A DNA stretch of 64,000 bases from the NCBI RefSeq assembly GCF_016918935.1, contig NZ_JAFFOB010000016.1, forward strand, positions 56,512-120,511, given 5' to 3'. This document shows, one piece after another, positions 8,199 through 15,950 of this stretch. The number at the start of each line of letters is the position of its first letter. Position 1 is the stretch's first letter. Made by a program: the position numbers and the translations under genes. The stretch comes from Roseitranquillus sediminis (lineage in GTDB: Bacteria > Pseudomonadota > Alphaproteobacteria > Rhodobacterales > Rhodobacteraceae). The notes below the pieces were generated by a model that had not been told where the DNA came from, did not search any database, and was given only the letters and a program-made list of their open reading frames with translations.

Positions 8199-9347
8199 TT
8201 CTCTTAGCTGAACAGATCGCGCTCGTAGATCTTCCCGGCAGCCAGACCGATCCGCATCGCAGGCGTCTCCGTCGTGGCGCGGCTTCCCATCCAGTTGTGC
8301 TTGAACCGGTAGATCTCGATGATCTTGCACAGGGTGGCGGGGTTGTAGAGGTAGTGCCGGTCCCAGGCGCGGTTGTTCGAGCTGGCGGTGCGTCCGGCTC
8401 GGGCGGTCGCGCGGATGTTGCTCCTGATCTTGTGGAAGTAGGCATCCACGCTCCGAAGGGTCGCCAGCCGCATCAGGCGCGCCTGTCGCTCGACCGCGAT
8501 CTGACCGCGGTCGGTCAGTATCCTGATGTGCCGGTTCGGCTCCGATTTCGTGTGATAGGGCCAGGCGAACGGCATTCCCGGCGCGCACTTGGCCAGTTGC
8601 TCGGCGACGGCACCATCGATGATCTCGAGGGCATATTGCGTCGGTATGCTGTCGAACTGCTGCGGCGTGATCCCGGTATGCTGTTCGAGCTCCGCACGCC
8701 CTTCCGCCACAAGCGCGTTCCGGGCATCGTTGGTCTGTTCCTTATCGAATTGAACCACGATCACTTCGGCCTTCTCTCGTTGTACCCGCTTCGCGAAGAC
8801 CGCGACGAAGGCCCGGGCCAGCCCGGAGTCCCCATCGAGGACGATGGTAAAGCGCGAGTCGGAGCGATGGATGAACCGGCGCAGTAGGAGCGCGTGTGCG
8901 TATTGCGCGACATCTTGTCGGATCTTCGCGCCATCGTGGGGCAGTTGGAGGTCGTCATCGAAGTCGGGAGCCTCTCGCTCCGAGATGACGACTTTGCGCG
9001 TGCGCTTATCGACATAGGCGGCGAACTCCGACCGACTCCAGACGCGTGCCTGCTGCCGAAACGCTCGCGGCAGCGCGAAGTCGTTCGTCGCGAGCATAGC
9101 AGCCTCTATGTCGGGCATCTTGGCGTCCGGGTCGAAGCCTACATGCGCGGCGACGATGTATCCGGAGTTCGCGTGTGCGGTGCAGAGGTGCTGCACCTCG
9201 ACGGCTGCCCGCGTGCGCTTGCTCGGCCAGTTCAGGACGAGGCTCTGCGAGTCGGTGGCGAAGCGCCGTCCGACACGCTCCCAATCGACGCTGTCGAAGC
9301 ATCCTTCCCGGCGGGCAGTGAAGGCCCGCACACGCTCATAGAGGAAG

Positions 9348-10794
9348 TTTTCATGGAGGAGCGGCGCCCGGCGGATACGCTGGGGCCTTTGCCCAGAGGA
9401 GAACAATCATGGCCGACGTCCCAAGCTCGACCTGCTATGCTGCGATCGACCTGAGCAAGGCGCGATGGGTGGTGGCGGTCCTTGCCCCGGAAGACGACGA
9501 AATGCGGCTTTACCGGCTCGACGGCTTCGACGTCGCGGGCCTCGTCGATGTCCTCAACGCCGCTCGGGTGCAGGGTGCTGACGACTCCATGCGAAGACGT
9601 GTCGTTTGCTGCTTCGAAACCGGCTACGACGGTTTCTGGCTCCAACGGACGCTCGAGGCCCACGGGATCGAAACCTTGGTCGTCGATCCAGGCAGCTTCC
9701 TGGTCAACCGCCGCGCCCGTCCAGCGAAGACGGATCGGATCGATGCGGTCCGGATGGTCGAGATGCTGCGCCGTTACGATGCGGGCGACCGGTCGGTATT
9801 CAGCACCGTGCGAATTCCCAGTGTCGCTGAAGAGGACAGCAAGCGTATCCACCGCGAGCGGATTCGGCTGATGCGGGAGAAGACTGGGCACATCAATCGG
9901 ATCCGGGCGCTCCTTGCGTTGCAGGGGGTGCGGATCGCCAATCCCGCGGGCAAGAAGTGGCGGCGCAAGCTGGAGGGCCTGCGAACCGCGGATGGACGCC
10001 CCTTCCCGCAACAGTTGATGCGGGAGATCGTCCGCTCCTTCGAGCGACTGGAGATGGTCTGCGAGATGGCCTCTGCGCTGGAACGCGAGCGCGACGAGCT
10101 GCTTGCCGAAACCGATCTTCCAGGACGGGAGAAGGCCCATCTGCTCGAACGACTGCGCGGCATCGGGCGTCACAGCGCCTTGCTGCTCGCCAGCGAAGTC
10201 TACGTCCGGTCGTTCCGCAACCGACGCCACCTCGCGTCCTATCTCGGCCTGACGCCCAGCCCGCATGCGAGCGGGGACGTCGAGCGGTGCCAGGGGATCA
10301 GCAAGGCCGGCAACCGGCAGGCCCGAACGCTGAGCATCGAGCTCGCCTGGAGTTGGCTGCGCTACCAGCCGCGAAGCGCACTGGCGCAGTGGTTTCGTGC
10401 CCATACTGGCGCACAAGGCGCGGGCCGTCGGAAGGCAGCCATCGTGGCGCTGGCGCGCAAGCTCGTTATCGCCCTCTGGCGATACGTCGAGACGGGCCTC
10501 GTCCCGTCCGGAGCAGTCATGAAGGCGGAGGCGTAATATGGGACGCTGAACCTTCGTGACGTCGCTGGTCGTCGGCTGGCTGCGTGGCCGGGAAGATTGA
10601 TGGTCCGACGGACCCTGTAGAAGTGTGGCCCCAGCCGAGACGGCTCCCCACCGGTCGAATGAACGGAAATCTGGTTCGGGCCCTGGGCCCACCGCATGCG
10701 AGTCTATGCCGCCGCCAAGGTGCGCAGAACGACGGAGCCCAACTGACGACCTTCCAGGATGGAGAACCCTTGACGATGTAATTTCCTCATGCGA
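9348..10794 (+). mobile_element. IS110-family insertion sequence
   Basis: The boundaries are inferred from the interrupted gene: target sequence continues at 9347 on the left and 10795 on the right, within a base or two. The element is about 1.45 kb with one transposase gene close to the left end and about 260 bases of non-coding sequence at the right. IS110 elements usually lack terminal inverted repeats and carry a long non-coding end that may encode a bridge RNA; the 10537-10794 stretch would be the place to look for it. No clear target duplication is visible. Confidence 0.8.
9409..10536 (+). CDS. IS110-family transposase (DEDD type)
   Basis: A 375-residue transposase. The N-terminal DEDD_Tnp_IS110 domain contains YAAIDLSKARWVV, VCCFETGYDGFWLQ, TLVVDPGSF and PAKTDRIDAVRMVEML. 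The C-terminal transposase_20 domain contains LRGIGRHSALLLASEVY, LASYLGLTPSPHASG and GISKAGNRQAR, with the serine-type active-site region. Length fits the family and no frameshift is seen, so the enzyme may be functional. Start ATG 9409 has GAGGAGAAC upstream. Confidence 0.92.
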   Translation: MADVPSSTCYAAIDLSKARWVVAVLAPEDDEMRLYRLDGFDVAGLVDVLNAARVQGADDSMRRRVVCCFETGYDGFWLQRTLEAHGIETLVVDPGSFLVNRRARPAKTDRIDAVRMVEMLRRYDAGDRSVFSTVRIPSVAEEDSKRIHRERIRLMREKTGHINRIRALLALQGVRIANPAGKKWRRKLEGLRTADGRPFPQQLMREIVRSFERLEMVCEMASALERERDELLAETDLPGREKAHLLERLRGIGRHSALLLASEVYVRSFRNRRHLASYLGLTPSPHASGDVERCQGISKAGNRQARTLSIELAWSWLRYQPRSALAQWFRAHTGAQGAGRRKAAIVALARKLVIALWRYVETGLVPSGAVMKAEA

Positions 10795-11430
10795 GTCGAT
10801 CTTCGAGTAGATGCCCCTGGGGCTGAGACCGGTGATCTCGCAGATCTTGCTCAGCGAGGTGTCGTTCGTGAGCAGGCGCAGGACGAGGCCGTTCTTGTCG
10901 GTCTTCCGCTGTCTCCGCGTGGGGCGCCCGATCGTGAATGTCTTGTCGCATCGGCGGCAGCGCCATCGCTGGTCGCCCGTCTTGGTCCGCCCGTAGCGTC
11001 GGTAGAGATCGGGGTTCGCGGCCACCGGGCGACAGTGGGATCGGCACACCGTGTTCGGGCACGACCCGTCGGGATTGCCCCGCTGTTGCATTGACCGCAG
11101 CCTTCGGTATTCTTCCACGATCGCGCGGTTGTTCTTGACGATCGACGAGATGCCGCAGGCGCCGCAGACGAAGGTCGTCTCGTCGGCGGAGCCGATGACT
11201 TTCCCGCGGTGGAAGTTCGGCCTCTGGACGGCGCGCGAGCGGCCCCTGCCGTCAAACGGGTCGGGGGCGACCGCGAACTGGCTGCAACTGGCGTTGCGGC
11301 AGAAGTTGATGTCGATCCCGAGGCTCGGGGGTGGCAGCCTTCGCCGTCTCCCCACCGAAGATTTTTTCGACACGCACTGCACCTCGATTATCCGTTCGTG
11401 GATGGGTCAAGCGCAGTCGCGTAAAGGAAA

Positions 11431-11453
11431 GGTTGGCCGCTTTGCGGCCAACC
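11431..11453. repeat. 10-bp stem, 3-base loop hairpin (GGTTGGCCGC...GCGGCCAACC)
   Basis: A perfect inverted repeat 49 bases upstream of the start of the split transposase-like gene. It shares the half-site GGTTGGCCG with the inverted repeat at 6424-6451. It may be the end of the older mobile element or a transcript hairpin. No T run is present. Confidence 0.45.
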
Positions 11454-11552
11454 GAAGTCATCTGATCAACATTTGTGGAAAGGGCTGGCGCCGAAGCGAG
11501 GCCAGGTGTTCTTCCACCACGAAGAATAGCAATTCTGTGCGCGTGGCAAAGG

Positions 11553-12062
11553 CTAGCGCGCCCTCGAAACGACGCCGCCCTCGATGATCGCGTCGAGCCT
11601 GTCGTCGGTGCGGCGCGTCAGCTGTGATCCGTCGCCGGAGACGAGGATTTCCGCACCGCCGCCGAGCTTGACGATGGCGCCATCGGCTTCGAGCCAGGTG
11701 GTGCCGTTCTCGCTCTCGCGCTTTACCGATCCATCCGCCTCGATGGCGATCCAGGTCCCGCCGACCTTGACCGAGACACTGTGATGATCGGCCACGACCC
11801 CTGACCAGCCCATGCTCTCACTGGAGCGCCGCAGCACCAGCTTGTCGGGGCGAATCCTGATCTGCACGTCACGGGCTTGGCCATCGCCCTTGAGCACGAG
11901 GAAGGCTTCCCTGTCCTCGGAATCGTCATGGAGGCGCGCGGTGGCATTGTTCGGCCGCCACAGGAGCGGCGCGCTGCGACGCCTGCGTTGCCTGGTCTTG
12001 TGGAATGCAATCAGGAGCTGGGCCGACCTCCAGACGCTCTTCACGGGCAGGATGACGTTCAT
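11553..12062 (-). CDS. Hypothetical protein (169 aa)
   Basis: Not recognised. The C-terminal two thirds (from EDREAFLVLKGDGQ onward) have convincing protein character: alternating strands with Gly/Asp turns (VKVGGTWIAIEADGSV, IVKLGGGAEILVSGDGS), like a beta-repeat or spike/gp-type domain. The first 50 residues are Arg-rich and overlap the end of the upstream leftward frame (11926-12590), so the start at 12062 is uncertain and the two frames may be parts of one gene. Confidence 0.5.
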   Translation of the reverse strand: MNVILPVKSVWRSAQLLIAFHKTRQRRRRSAPLLWRPNNATARLHDDSEDREAFLVLKGDGQARDVQIRIRPDKLVLRRSSESMGWSGVVADHHSVSVKVGGTWIAIEADGSVKRESENGTTWLEADGAIVKLGGGAEILVSGDGSQLTRRTDDRLDAIIEGGVVSRAR

Positions 12063-12590
12063 GAACGTGGCCTTTCCGGCGTTGCCGCAGCGTCTGAGCT
12101 GCCGCGTCTCGCTCTTCCCCGGTCACCTCGGCCGCGGATTGCGCTCGCATCGCGGCGCGGCGCTTCAGCGCCCGCGCCGAAGGCGTCTCGGTGACGACCT
12201 GCGGTGCGTCGACGAGCCAGGCGTCGGACAGATGCCCGGTGCGCCCCGTTGCCAGGTCGCGGACGAGCGCGATGTGCCCGCCCGCGATCCTGCGCGTGGC
12301 GAGGCGCCCGCGCTCGACGGTTGCATACTCGCGGGGCAGCCAGGCCTCGACCCGCACCTTGCGCCGGCGCACGATGGCGACCGTCCCGACGGGAACCGTG
12401 CCGACGACGCGGATGCGCCCGCCAATCTCGACGCGACGGTGACGCTGGGCGTGGTATTGCCGGATCATGCGCGCCTCCTGCAGCTCGATAAGGCGGCGTA
12501 GCGCGCCGCATCTGAGCCGCGGATGTCAAGCTCGCCCACGGGGTGGGGCTTCGTGAAGCCCTGGCCGGTGGTGACGGTCTGGTAAGCCAT
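11926..12590 (-). pseudogene. Hypothetical protein with an apparent frameshift near 12488
   Basis: A gene starts at ATG 12590 behind a strong GAGGAGGA site (MAYQTVTTGQGFTKPHPVGE...). Its frame hits a stop at 12465, but after about 34 residues the protein sense continues in the frame of the product starting at 12468. Adding one base at about 12488 restores a smooth junction (RYAAL-IELQEARMIRQYHAQ). The continuing part has RHRRVEIGGRIRVVGT and repeated VAIVRRRKVRVEAWLP-type strands. The C-terminal end after about 12070 reads poorly. Function is unknown; it sits in the mobile backbone behind a stem-loop leader. Confidence 0.5.
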
Positions 12591-12648
12591 GCTGGTCCTC
12601 CTCTGTGACCTGTGCCCCGGTTCCGTTCTTTCCTCCGGGAGCACGCAT

Positions 12649-12680
12649 CCGGCCAAAGGCCCCCTTTCTTCTTTGCCCGG
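12649..12680 (-). promoter_or_regulatory. Stem-loop leader (AAAGAAGAAAGGGG type)
   Basis: On the minus strand the arms CCGGGCAAAG and CTTTGGCCGG enclose the purine loop AAGAAAGGGGGC. It ends 58 bases before the ATG at 12590. The same arm and loop pattern is found before the ParB-like gene (22379-22414) and before ardC (25685-25717), so it belongs to a leader family in this region. Confidence 0.6.
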
Positions 12681-12826
12681 CGACTGGCTGACTCCCCGAG
12701 AGCGGGTTGGGACGGAGAACTCCGGACGAGAACGGCGATGGCATCGGCTCGATCGTTGTCATCGCCGTGATGAAGCTCAGAGTTGATGTTCAGTCGCCCG
12801 TCTTGTGCGGCTTCCCGCTCTCGCAC

Positions 12827-12888
12827 CTGAGAGACACGGCGAAAGAGGCGACCCCTTGCGGGGTCACCTCCTTTGCGATGCCTCTCAG
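12827..12888 (-). promoter_or_regulatory. Long imperfect hairpin with GCAA loop after the DUF2493 gene
   Basis: Two 29-base arms (12827-12855 and 12860-12888) with a 4-base loop that reads GCAA on the minus strand, a GNRA tetraloop. On the leftward transcript I count four G-U pairs and two mismatches in 29, which fits an RNA under structural selection. It begins at the stop codon of the DUF2493 gene and lies about 240 bases before the next start. It may be a terminator, an mRNA-stabilising hairpin or another leader element. No T tract follows. Confidence 0.6.
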
Positions 12889-13781
12889 CAGGCCGATGGC
12901 AGCGTGGCTGGCGCCTCGATCCGGGCGACGTGGATGCCCTTCGCTTCGGCTTTCTGGCCGAGATTCAGCGCGATGCCGTTGCCGCCGAACAGGATCACCC
13001 CGTCGAGCTTCGCGGCGACCATCTCGTCGTTGGCCTTGAACGGGGCCGCCTTCGCGAAGGCCGCCCAGTTCGGGCGGAAGACAATCTGGCGGATCTTTCG
13101 GGCCTTCGCCCAGTTCGCCGCGATGCGTTCGACCCCGGCCGCGCCCTTGTGGCAGAGGATCATGTCCGGGCGTCGCTCGAGCGCGCGGTCGAGACGGCGA
13201 AAGACCGTCGCCACGTCCGTCCAGTCGGTCGCTCCGGTCACCGCGATCCGGGTGCCCTCGACCTTGTTGCGCTCGGCTGCCTCGCGATCGGCGCGCTCGA
13301 GGAGCTGCCTGGCCTCGAAGACCGCCCCGGTCTCCATCGCCCGCCTCGTGGTGCGGTTGCCGGTTACGGGCACGTAGGCGTCGCCGGTCTCGCGCTCGTA
13401 GCACTCGGCGGCGGCTTCGGCCATGAAGGCGAGAGCCTGCGCTTTTTCCCACATCCTCTCGAAGAGGCGCTGCGTGTCCTCGAGCTCCTGCTCGGCGATC
13501 TCGCTGCCGTCCTGCGTTCCGATCAGCGCCCTGATCTTCAGCTTCAGCCGGTCGGCGGTCTCGTCGAGCACCGTGGCCCGACGCTGGAGCAGCGTGGCGA
13601 AGGCATGGGCAAGAGGCTCGATCTCGGAGCCGAGGCCGGTGCCCTGCAGGGTCCCGATCAGGGCGTCAAAGGCCTCGCGGACGGCCCGGCCCTGCAACTC
13701 GTCATCGCTCGGGATCGGCAGGTCGTCGGTCCCGTTCTCGGTCAGGCCGTAGAGTTCGATCTCGTCGTAGGCGGTCATCAT
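12885..13781 (-). CDS. DUF2493 (SLOG/YpsA-like) domain protein
   Basis: A 298-residue protein common on alphaproteobacterial plasmids. The C-terminal DUF2493 domain, a Rossmann-like SLOG fold expected to bind a nucleotide or nucleotide-derived ligand, shows ALERRPDMILCHKGAAGVE and ANWAKARKIRQIVFRPNW. The N-terminal part is helical (DRLKLKIRALIGTQDGSEI). Start 13781 (MMTAYDEIELYG) is preceded by GGAGACAC. Its role in mobile elements is unknown. Confidence 0.78.
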   Translation of the reverse strand: MMTAYDEIELYGLTENGTDDLPIPSDDELQGRAVREAFDALIGTLQGTGLGSEIEPLAHAFATLLQRRATVLDETADRLKLKIRALIGTQDGSEIAEQELEDTQRLFERMWEKAQALAFMAEAAAECYERETGDAYVPVTGNRTTRRAMETGAVFEARQLLERADREAAERNKVEGTRIAVTGATDWTDVATVFRRLDRALERRPDMILCHKGAAGVERIAANWAKARKIRQIVFRPNWAAFAKAAPFKANDEMVAAKLDGVILFGGNGIALNLGQKAEAKGIHVARIEAPATLPSAC

Positions 13782-14372
13782 GATGTGTCTCCGTGGTGTG
13801 GGGTTTCGGTGCTGCTCCCACTGAGGGCGGGAGCATGTCCGGGCCCCCGCTGCCGAAGCGCTCCGGGTCAAGGACGCCGAAGGCGCCGGCGCTGGCGCCG
13901 GGCGAGAAAGTTTTCGGAGGGGAACGGTGCAGCTCTCGGGGCGCTCACCGGTTGCGCTGCGCCCACAGCCATCGCGGCGGTGCCGGAAAGTTTCTTGATC
14001 CTTGAGGCGGAGTGCTTTGGGAGCCAATCCGGAGGATATGCTTCCGCCTCTCAGTGTGTGCGTTTTCAGGGTCAGCAGCTCGGCAGACGCGCAGCGGAGA
14101 GGCGTCGTGACGCCGGAGATGGCGCGGAGCGAGGGCCGCGGTCACGCGGTTCCGACCGGAGCATAATCTTCGGCGGCGCGGCGCCTTGGAGCGCCCGCGT
14201 CTGCCTTGAGCTGCGGGTCACCAGCGTGACGCCCGCGCGACTGCGCAACGGGCCGCAAGGCCCGTCCCCCGTCCGACACGCGAAGCCGAGGACGGGGCGC
14301 CTGGGTTCCGCACGACCTTGTGCGTCAGTCAGGGCACAGCTAGATCATTAGTCTGGCTGTCGGGACGAGAGC
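13782..14372. other. Leader and gene-poor region upstream of the DUF2493 gene
   Basis: Nearly 600 bases between the divergently oriented DUF2493 gene and the toxin-antitoxin pair. A short hairpin (GCTCCC/GGGAGC around 13814-13834) lies close to the DUF2493 start. Nothing else stands out; open frames here look like GC-driven shadows. Confidence 0.45.
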
Positions 14373-14418
14373 ATGCGCAAGATCTGGGGCGTTCGAGGCG
14401 AAGAACAAGCTCGCTGCG

Positions 14419-14619
14419 TTGCTCGACGCGGTCGAGGCCGGAGAGGAGGTGGTGATCACCCGCCGCGGCACGCCTGTGGCGCGGCTGACGCGGGTGGGCG
14501 CGCCCGACGGCCGCGAGACCGCACGTGCCGCCGTGGCGCGGCTTCGCGCGCTCCGCGAAGGCGTCACCCTCGGCGATGGGCTGACGCTGCGCGAGCTGAT
14601 CGACGACGGCAGGGCGTGA
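14419..14619 (+). CDS. Phd/YefM-type antitoxin, N-terminus apparently out of frame
   Basis: The protein sense AKNKLAALLDAVEAGEEVVITRRGTPVARL is a Phd/YefM antitoxin DNA-binding and dimerisation region. Only TTG 14419 is available close by in this frame, and it would remove the first conserved helix. The conserved helix (FEAKNKL) continues in frame upstream of 14419, and an ATG at 14373 (MRKIWG) would join it if two bases were restored near 14390. So either a weak TTG start is used or the antitoxin is frameshifted. It overlaps the toxin gene (GTGA). Confidence 0.6.
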   Translation: MLDAVEAGEEVVITRRGTPVARLTRVGAPDGRETARAAVARLRALREGVTLGDGLTLRELIDDGRA

Positions 14620-15029
14620 GCCTGGTGCTTGACGGTTCGGCGGCGCTCGCCTGGTGCTTTGCGGATGAGACCACGCCTGCGGTCGACGCGGTGATGGATC
14701 AGGTGGCTGAGGCGGGCGCAGTCGTTCCGGCGATCTGGCGCCTCGAGGTCGCGAACGGGCCCCAGGCCGGCCTCCGGCGAAGCCGGCTCGATGCCGAGCG
14801 GCGTGACGCGATGCTCGCAGCGCTCGCAGACCTGCCGATCGGCGCGGATCCGGAGACTGATCGTCACGCGTGGACGGCGACTTTGCGCCTCGCCGACCGG
14901 CATGCCCTGACGCTCTACGATGCCAGTTACCTGGAGCTCGCCCTACGCCTCGGTCTGCCCATGGCGACGCTCGACAAGGCTCTGCGCTCGGCCGCCGACA
15001 CGGCAGGTGTGCCGCTTCTGGGGCATTGA
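14616..15029 (+). CDS. vapC: PIN-domain VapC-type toxin
   Basis: A 137-residue PIN-domain ribonuclease. Acidic residues of the PIN site are seen at LVLDGSAALAW (first Asp), IWRLEVAN (Glu) and LTLYDASYLELA (Asp). The C-terminal PMATLDKALRSAA matches the last PIN motif. GTG start overlaps the antitoxin stop by the arrangement GTGA, typical of a translationally coupled pair. It would cleave RNA and be held in check by the Phd-like partner. It is the only plus-strand unit inside a leftward gene block. Confidence 0.82.
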   Translation: MSLVLDGSAALAWCFADETTPAVDAVMDQVAEAGAVVPAIWRLEVANGPQAGLRRSRLDAERRDAMLAALADLPIGADPETDRHAWTATLRLADRHALTLYDASYLELALRLGLPMATLDKALRSAADTAGVPLLGH

Positions 15030-15092
15030 TGGAGCCGTAGGTCGACCCATCAGGATCGTCCCCCGGCAAAGCCGTTTCTCCCCTTCCCACGC

Positions 15093-15515
15093 TCATGCCG
15101 CCGACCTCCGCAGGACGCGCTCGGCGCTCGTCCACGGCCCCGTGCGGACGCGCAGGGGGTAGAGCCTCTGGAGCCGGTCGAAGAAGACCGGCGCACGGAC
15201 CTCCATCCAGTACCCGGCGAGTGACTCGACATGCTCTTCGAGACCGTGCCTGATCCCGAAGGTGACATGGACGCGGCCATAGCTGTCCTCGGTCAGCCAG
15301 ACCTCATGCAGGCTGTTGGGGGCGACGACGCGACCGCTCCGGCCGCGCCATTGATCCTCGACGGGCCACCAGGCATCGGAGAGGCAGCCGCGGATGGCGG
15401 CGACGAGATCGTCGTGGGCGATCTGCGCGGCATGAATGTCTTCGGGATCGAGACCGTCGCAAAGATCGACATAGGCGGTCTTGCCGCCGGGATGGCAGTA
15501 GAGACCCTCACCCAT
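15093..15515 (-). CDS. Hypothetical protein (140 aa) of the mobile backbone
   Basis: Not recognised. Start ATG 15515 (MGEGLYCHPGGKTAYVDLCDG) overlaps the upstream gene end by 8 bases, so the two are translationally coupled. The middle has a Trp-rich run (SDAWWPVEDQWRG) and LTEDSYGRVHVTFGIRHG. No membrane segment. It is the last gene of the leftward strawberry-notch block. A further leader-like motif lies at 15060-15088, just downstream. Confidence 0.62.
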   Translation of the reverse strand: MGEGLYCHPGGKTAYVDLCDGLDPEDIHAAQIAHDDLVAAIRGCLSDAWWPVEDQWRGRSGRVVAPNSLHEVWLTEDSYGRVHVTFGIRHGLEEHVESLAGYWMEVRAPVFFDRLQRLYPLRVRTGPWTSAERVLRRSAA

Positions 15516-15828
15516 GGCGCGTCTCCGTCCCGGCAGCGCCGTGTCGCTGCGCGCGACGCGGATCGCCCATGGCAATGGCGAGCGCATCGAAGAGCTCGGC
15601 TGTGACCGCCTCCGCACGCACCGTCATGCCGCACCGCGGGTAGTAGCCGCGATAGCTGCCCAGGAACTCGCGGCGGAGCATCTCTCCGGCGTCGCGCCAG
15701 CCCGTGCACCGCAGGGCGCGGGCGGCCTCTGCCTCCGACAGTCCAAGGCTGGACGCGGCGCTGGCGAGCGCGGCGGCCGCGATGGCCTCTTGATCGGGCG
15801 CCACATCCGGCGGGGGTGAAGGTGTCAT
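15508..15828 (-). CDS. Hypothetical protein (106 aa)
   Basis: Not recognised. Ala-rich N-terminus followed by SLGLSEAEAARALRCTGWRDAGEML, which could be a helical DNA-binding or adaptor segment, and GSYRGYYPRCGMTV. Start at 15828, with a leader hairpin at 15865-15946 upstream. Coupled to the next gene by an 8-base overlap. Confidence 0.6.
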   Translation of the reverse strand: MTPSPPPDVAPDQEAIAAAALASAASSLGLSEAEAARALRCTGWRDAGEMLRREFLGSYRGYYPRCGMTVRAEAVTAELFDALAIAMGDPRRAQRHGAAGTETRHG

Positions 15829-15864
15829 GCGTCAGTCCTTTCCGAACGGGATTGGGATCGCGCA

Positions 15865-15946
15865 CGGAAAGGGCGGCACCTGGCGGTTCCGCCCGTCTCC
15901 GGACTATGCCGATCACCCACTGGAGAAGCCCGATTTCCCCTTTCCG
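15865..15946 (-). promoter_or_regulatory. Leader element with CGGAAAGGG/CCCTTTCCG arms
   Basis: Arms at 15865-15873 and 15938-15946 form a perfect 9-bp stem. On the minus strand the interior begins GAAATCGGGCTTCTCCA, which resembles AAATACGGCTTCCACC in the leaders of the small protein genes. It lies in the gap between the strawberry-notch gene and the gene starting at 15828, and precedes the latter. Confidence 0.5.
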
Positions 15947-15950
15947 GCGC

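Larger units (their letters stand above)
8204..11382 (-). pseudogene. Zinc-ribbon DDE-type transposase-like gene split by an IS110 insertion
   Basis: The N-terminal half runs from GTG 11382 to about 10795. It has Cys pairs (FVCGACG, WRCRRCDKTF) and a helix-turn-helix (LSKICEITGLSPRGIYSKID). The C-terminal half runs from about 9346 to 8204, from FLYERVRAFTARREGCFD to YERDLFS, with a possible catalytic run (ATDSQ, VLDGDSG) and a tail (HYLYNPATLCKIIEIYR) typical of DDE transposases. Removing 9348-10794 rejoins the halves as IYSKID-FLYERV in one frame, which shows that the IS110 element interrupted a once continuous gene of about 570 residues. The IS family of the host gene was not recognised; IS1/IS1595-like zinc-ribbon elements are the nearest idea. 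Confidence 0.75.

Noticed and set aside
9232..11382. A 716-codon minus-strand frame running through the IS110 element
   Set aside because: Its first part is the real N-terminal half of the split gene, but the rest is antisense to the IS110 transposase; the continuity is accidental.
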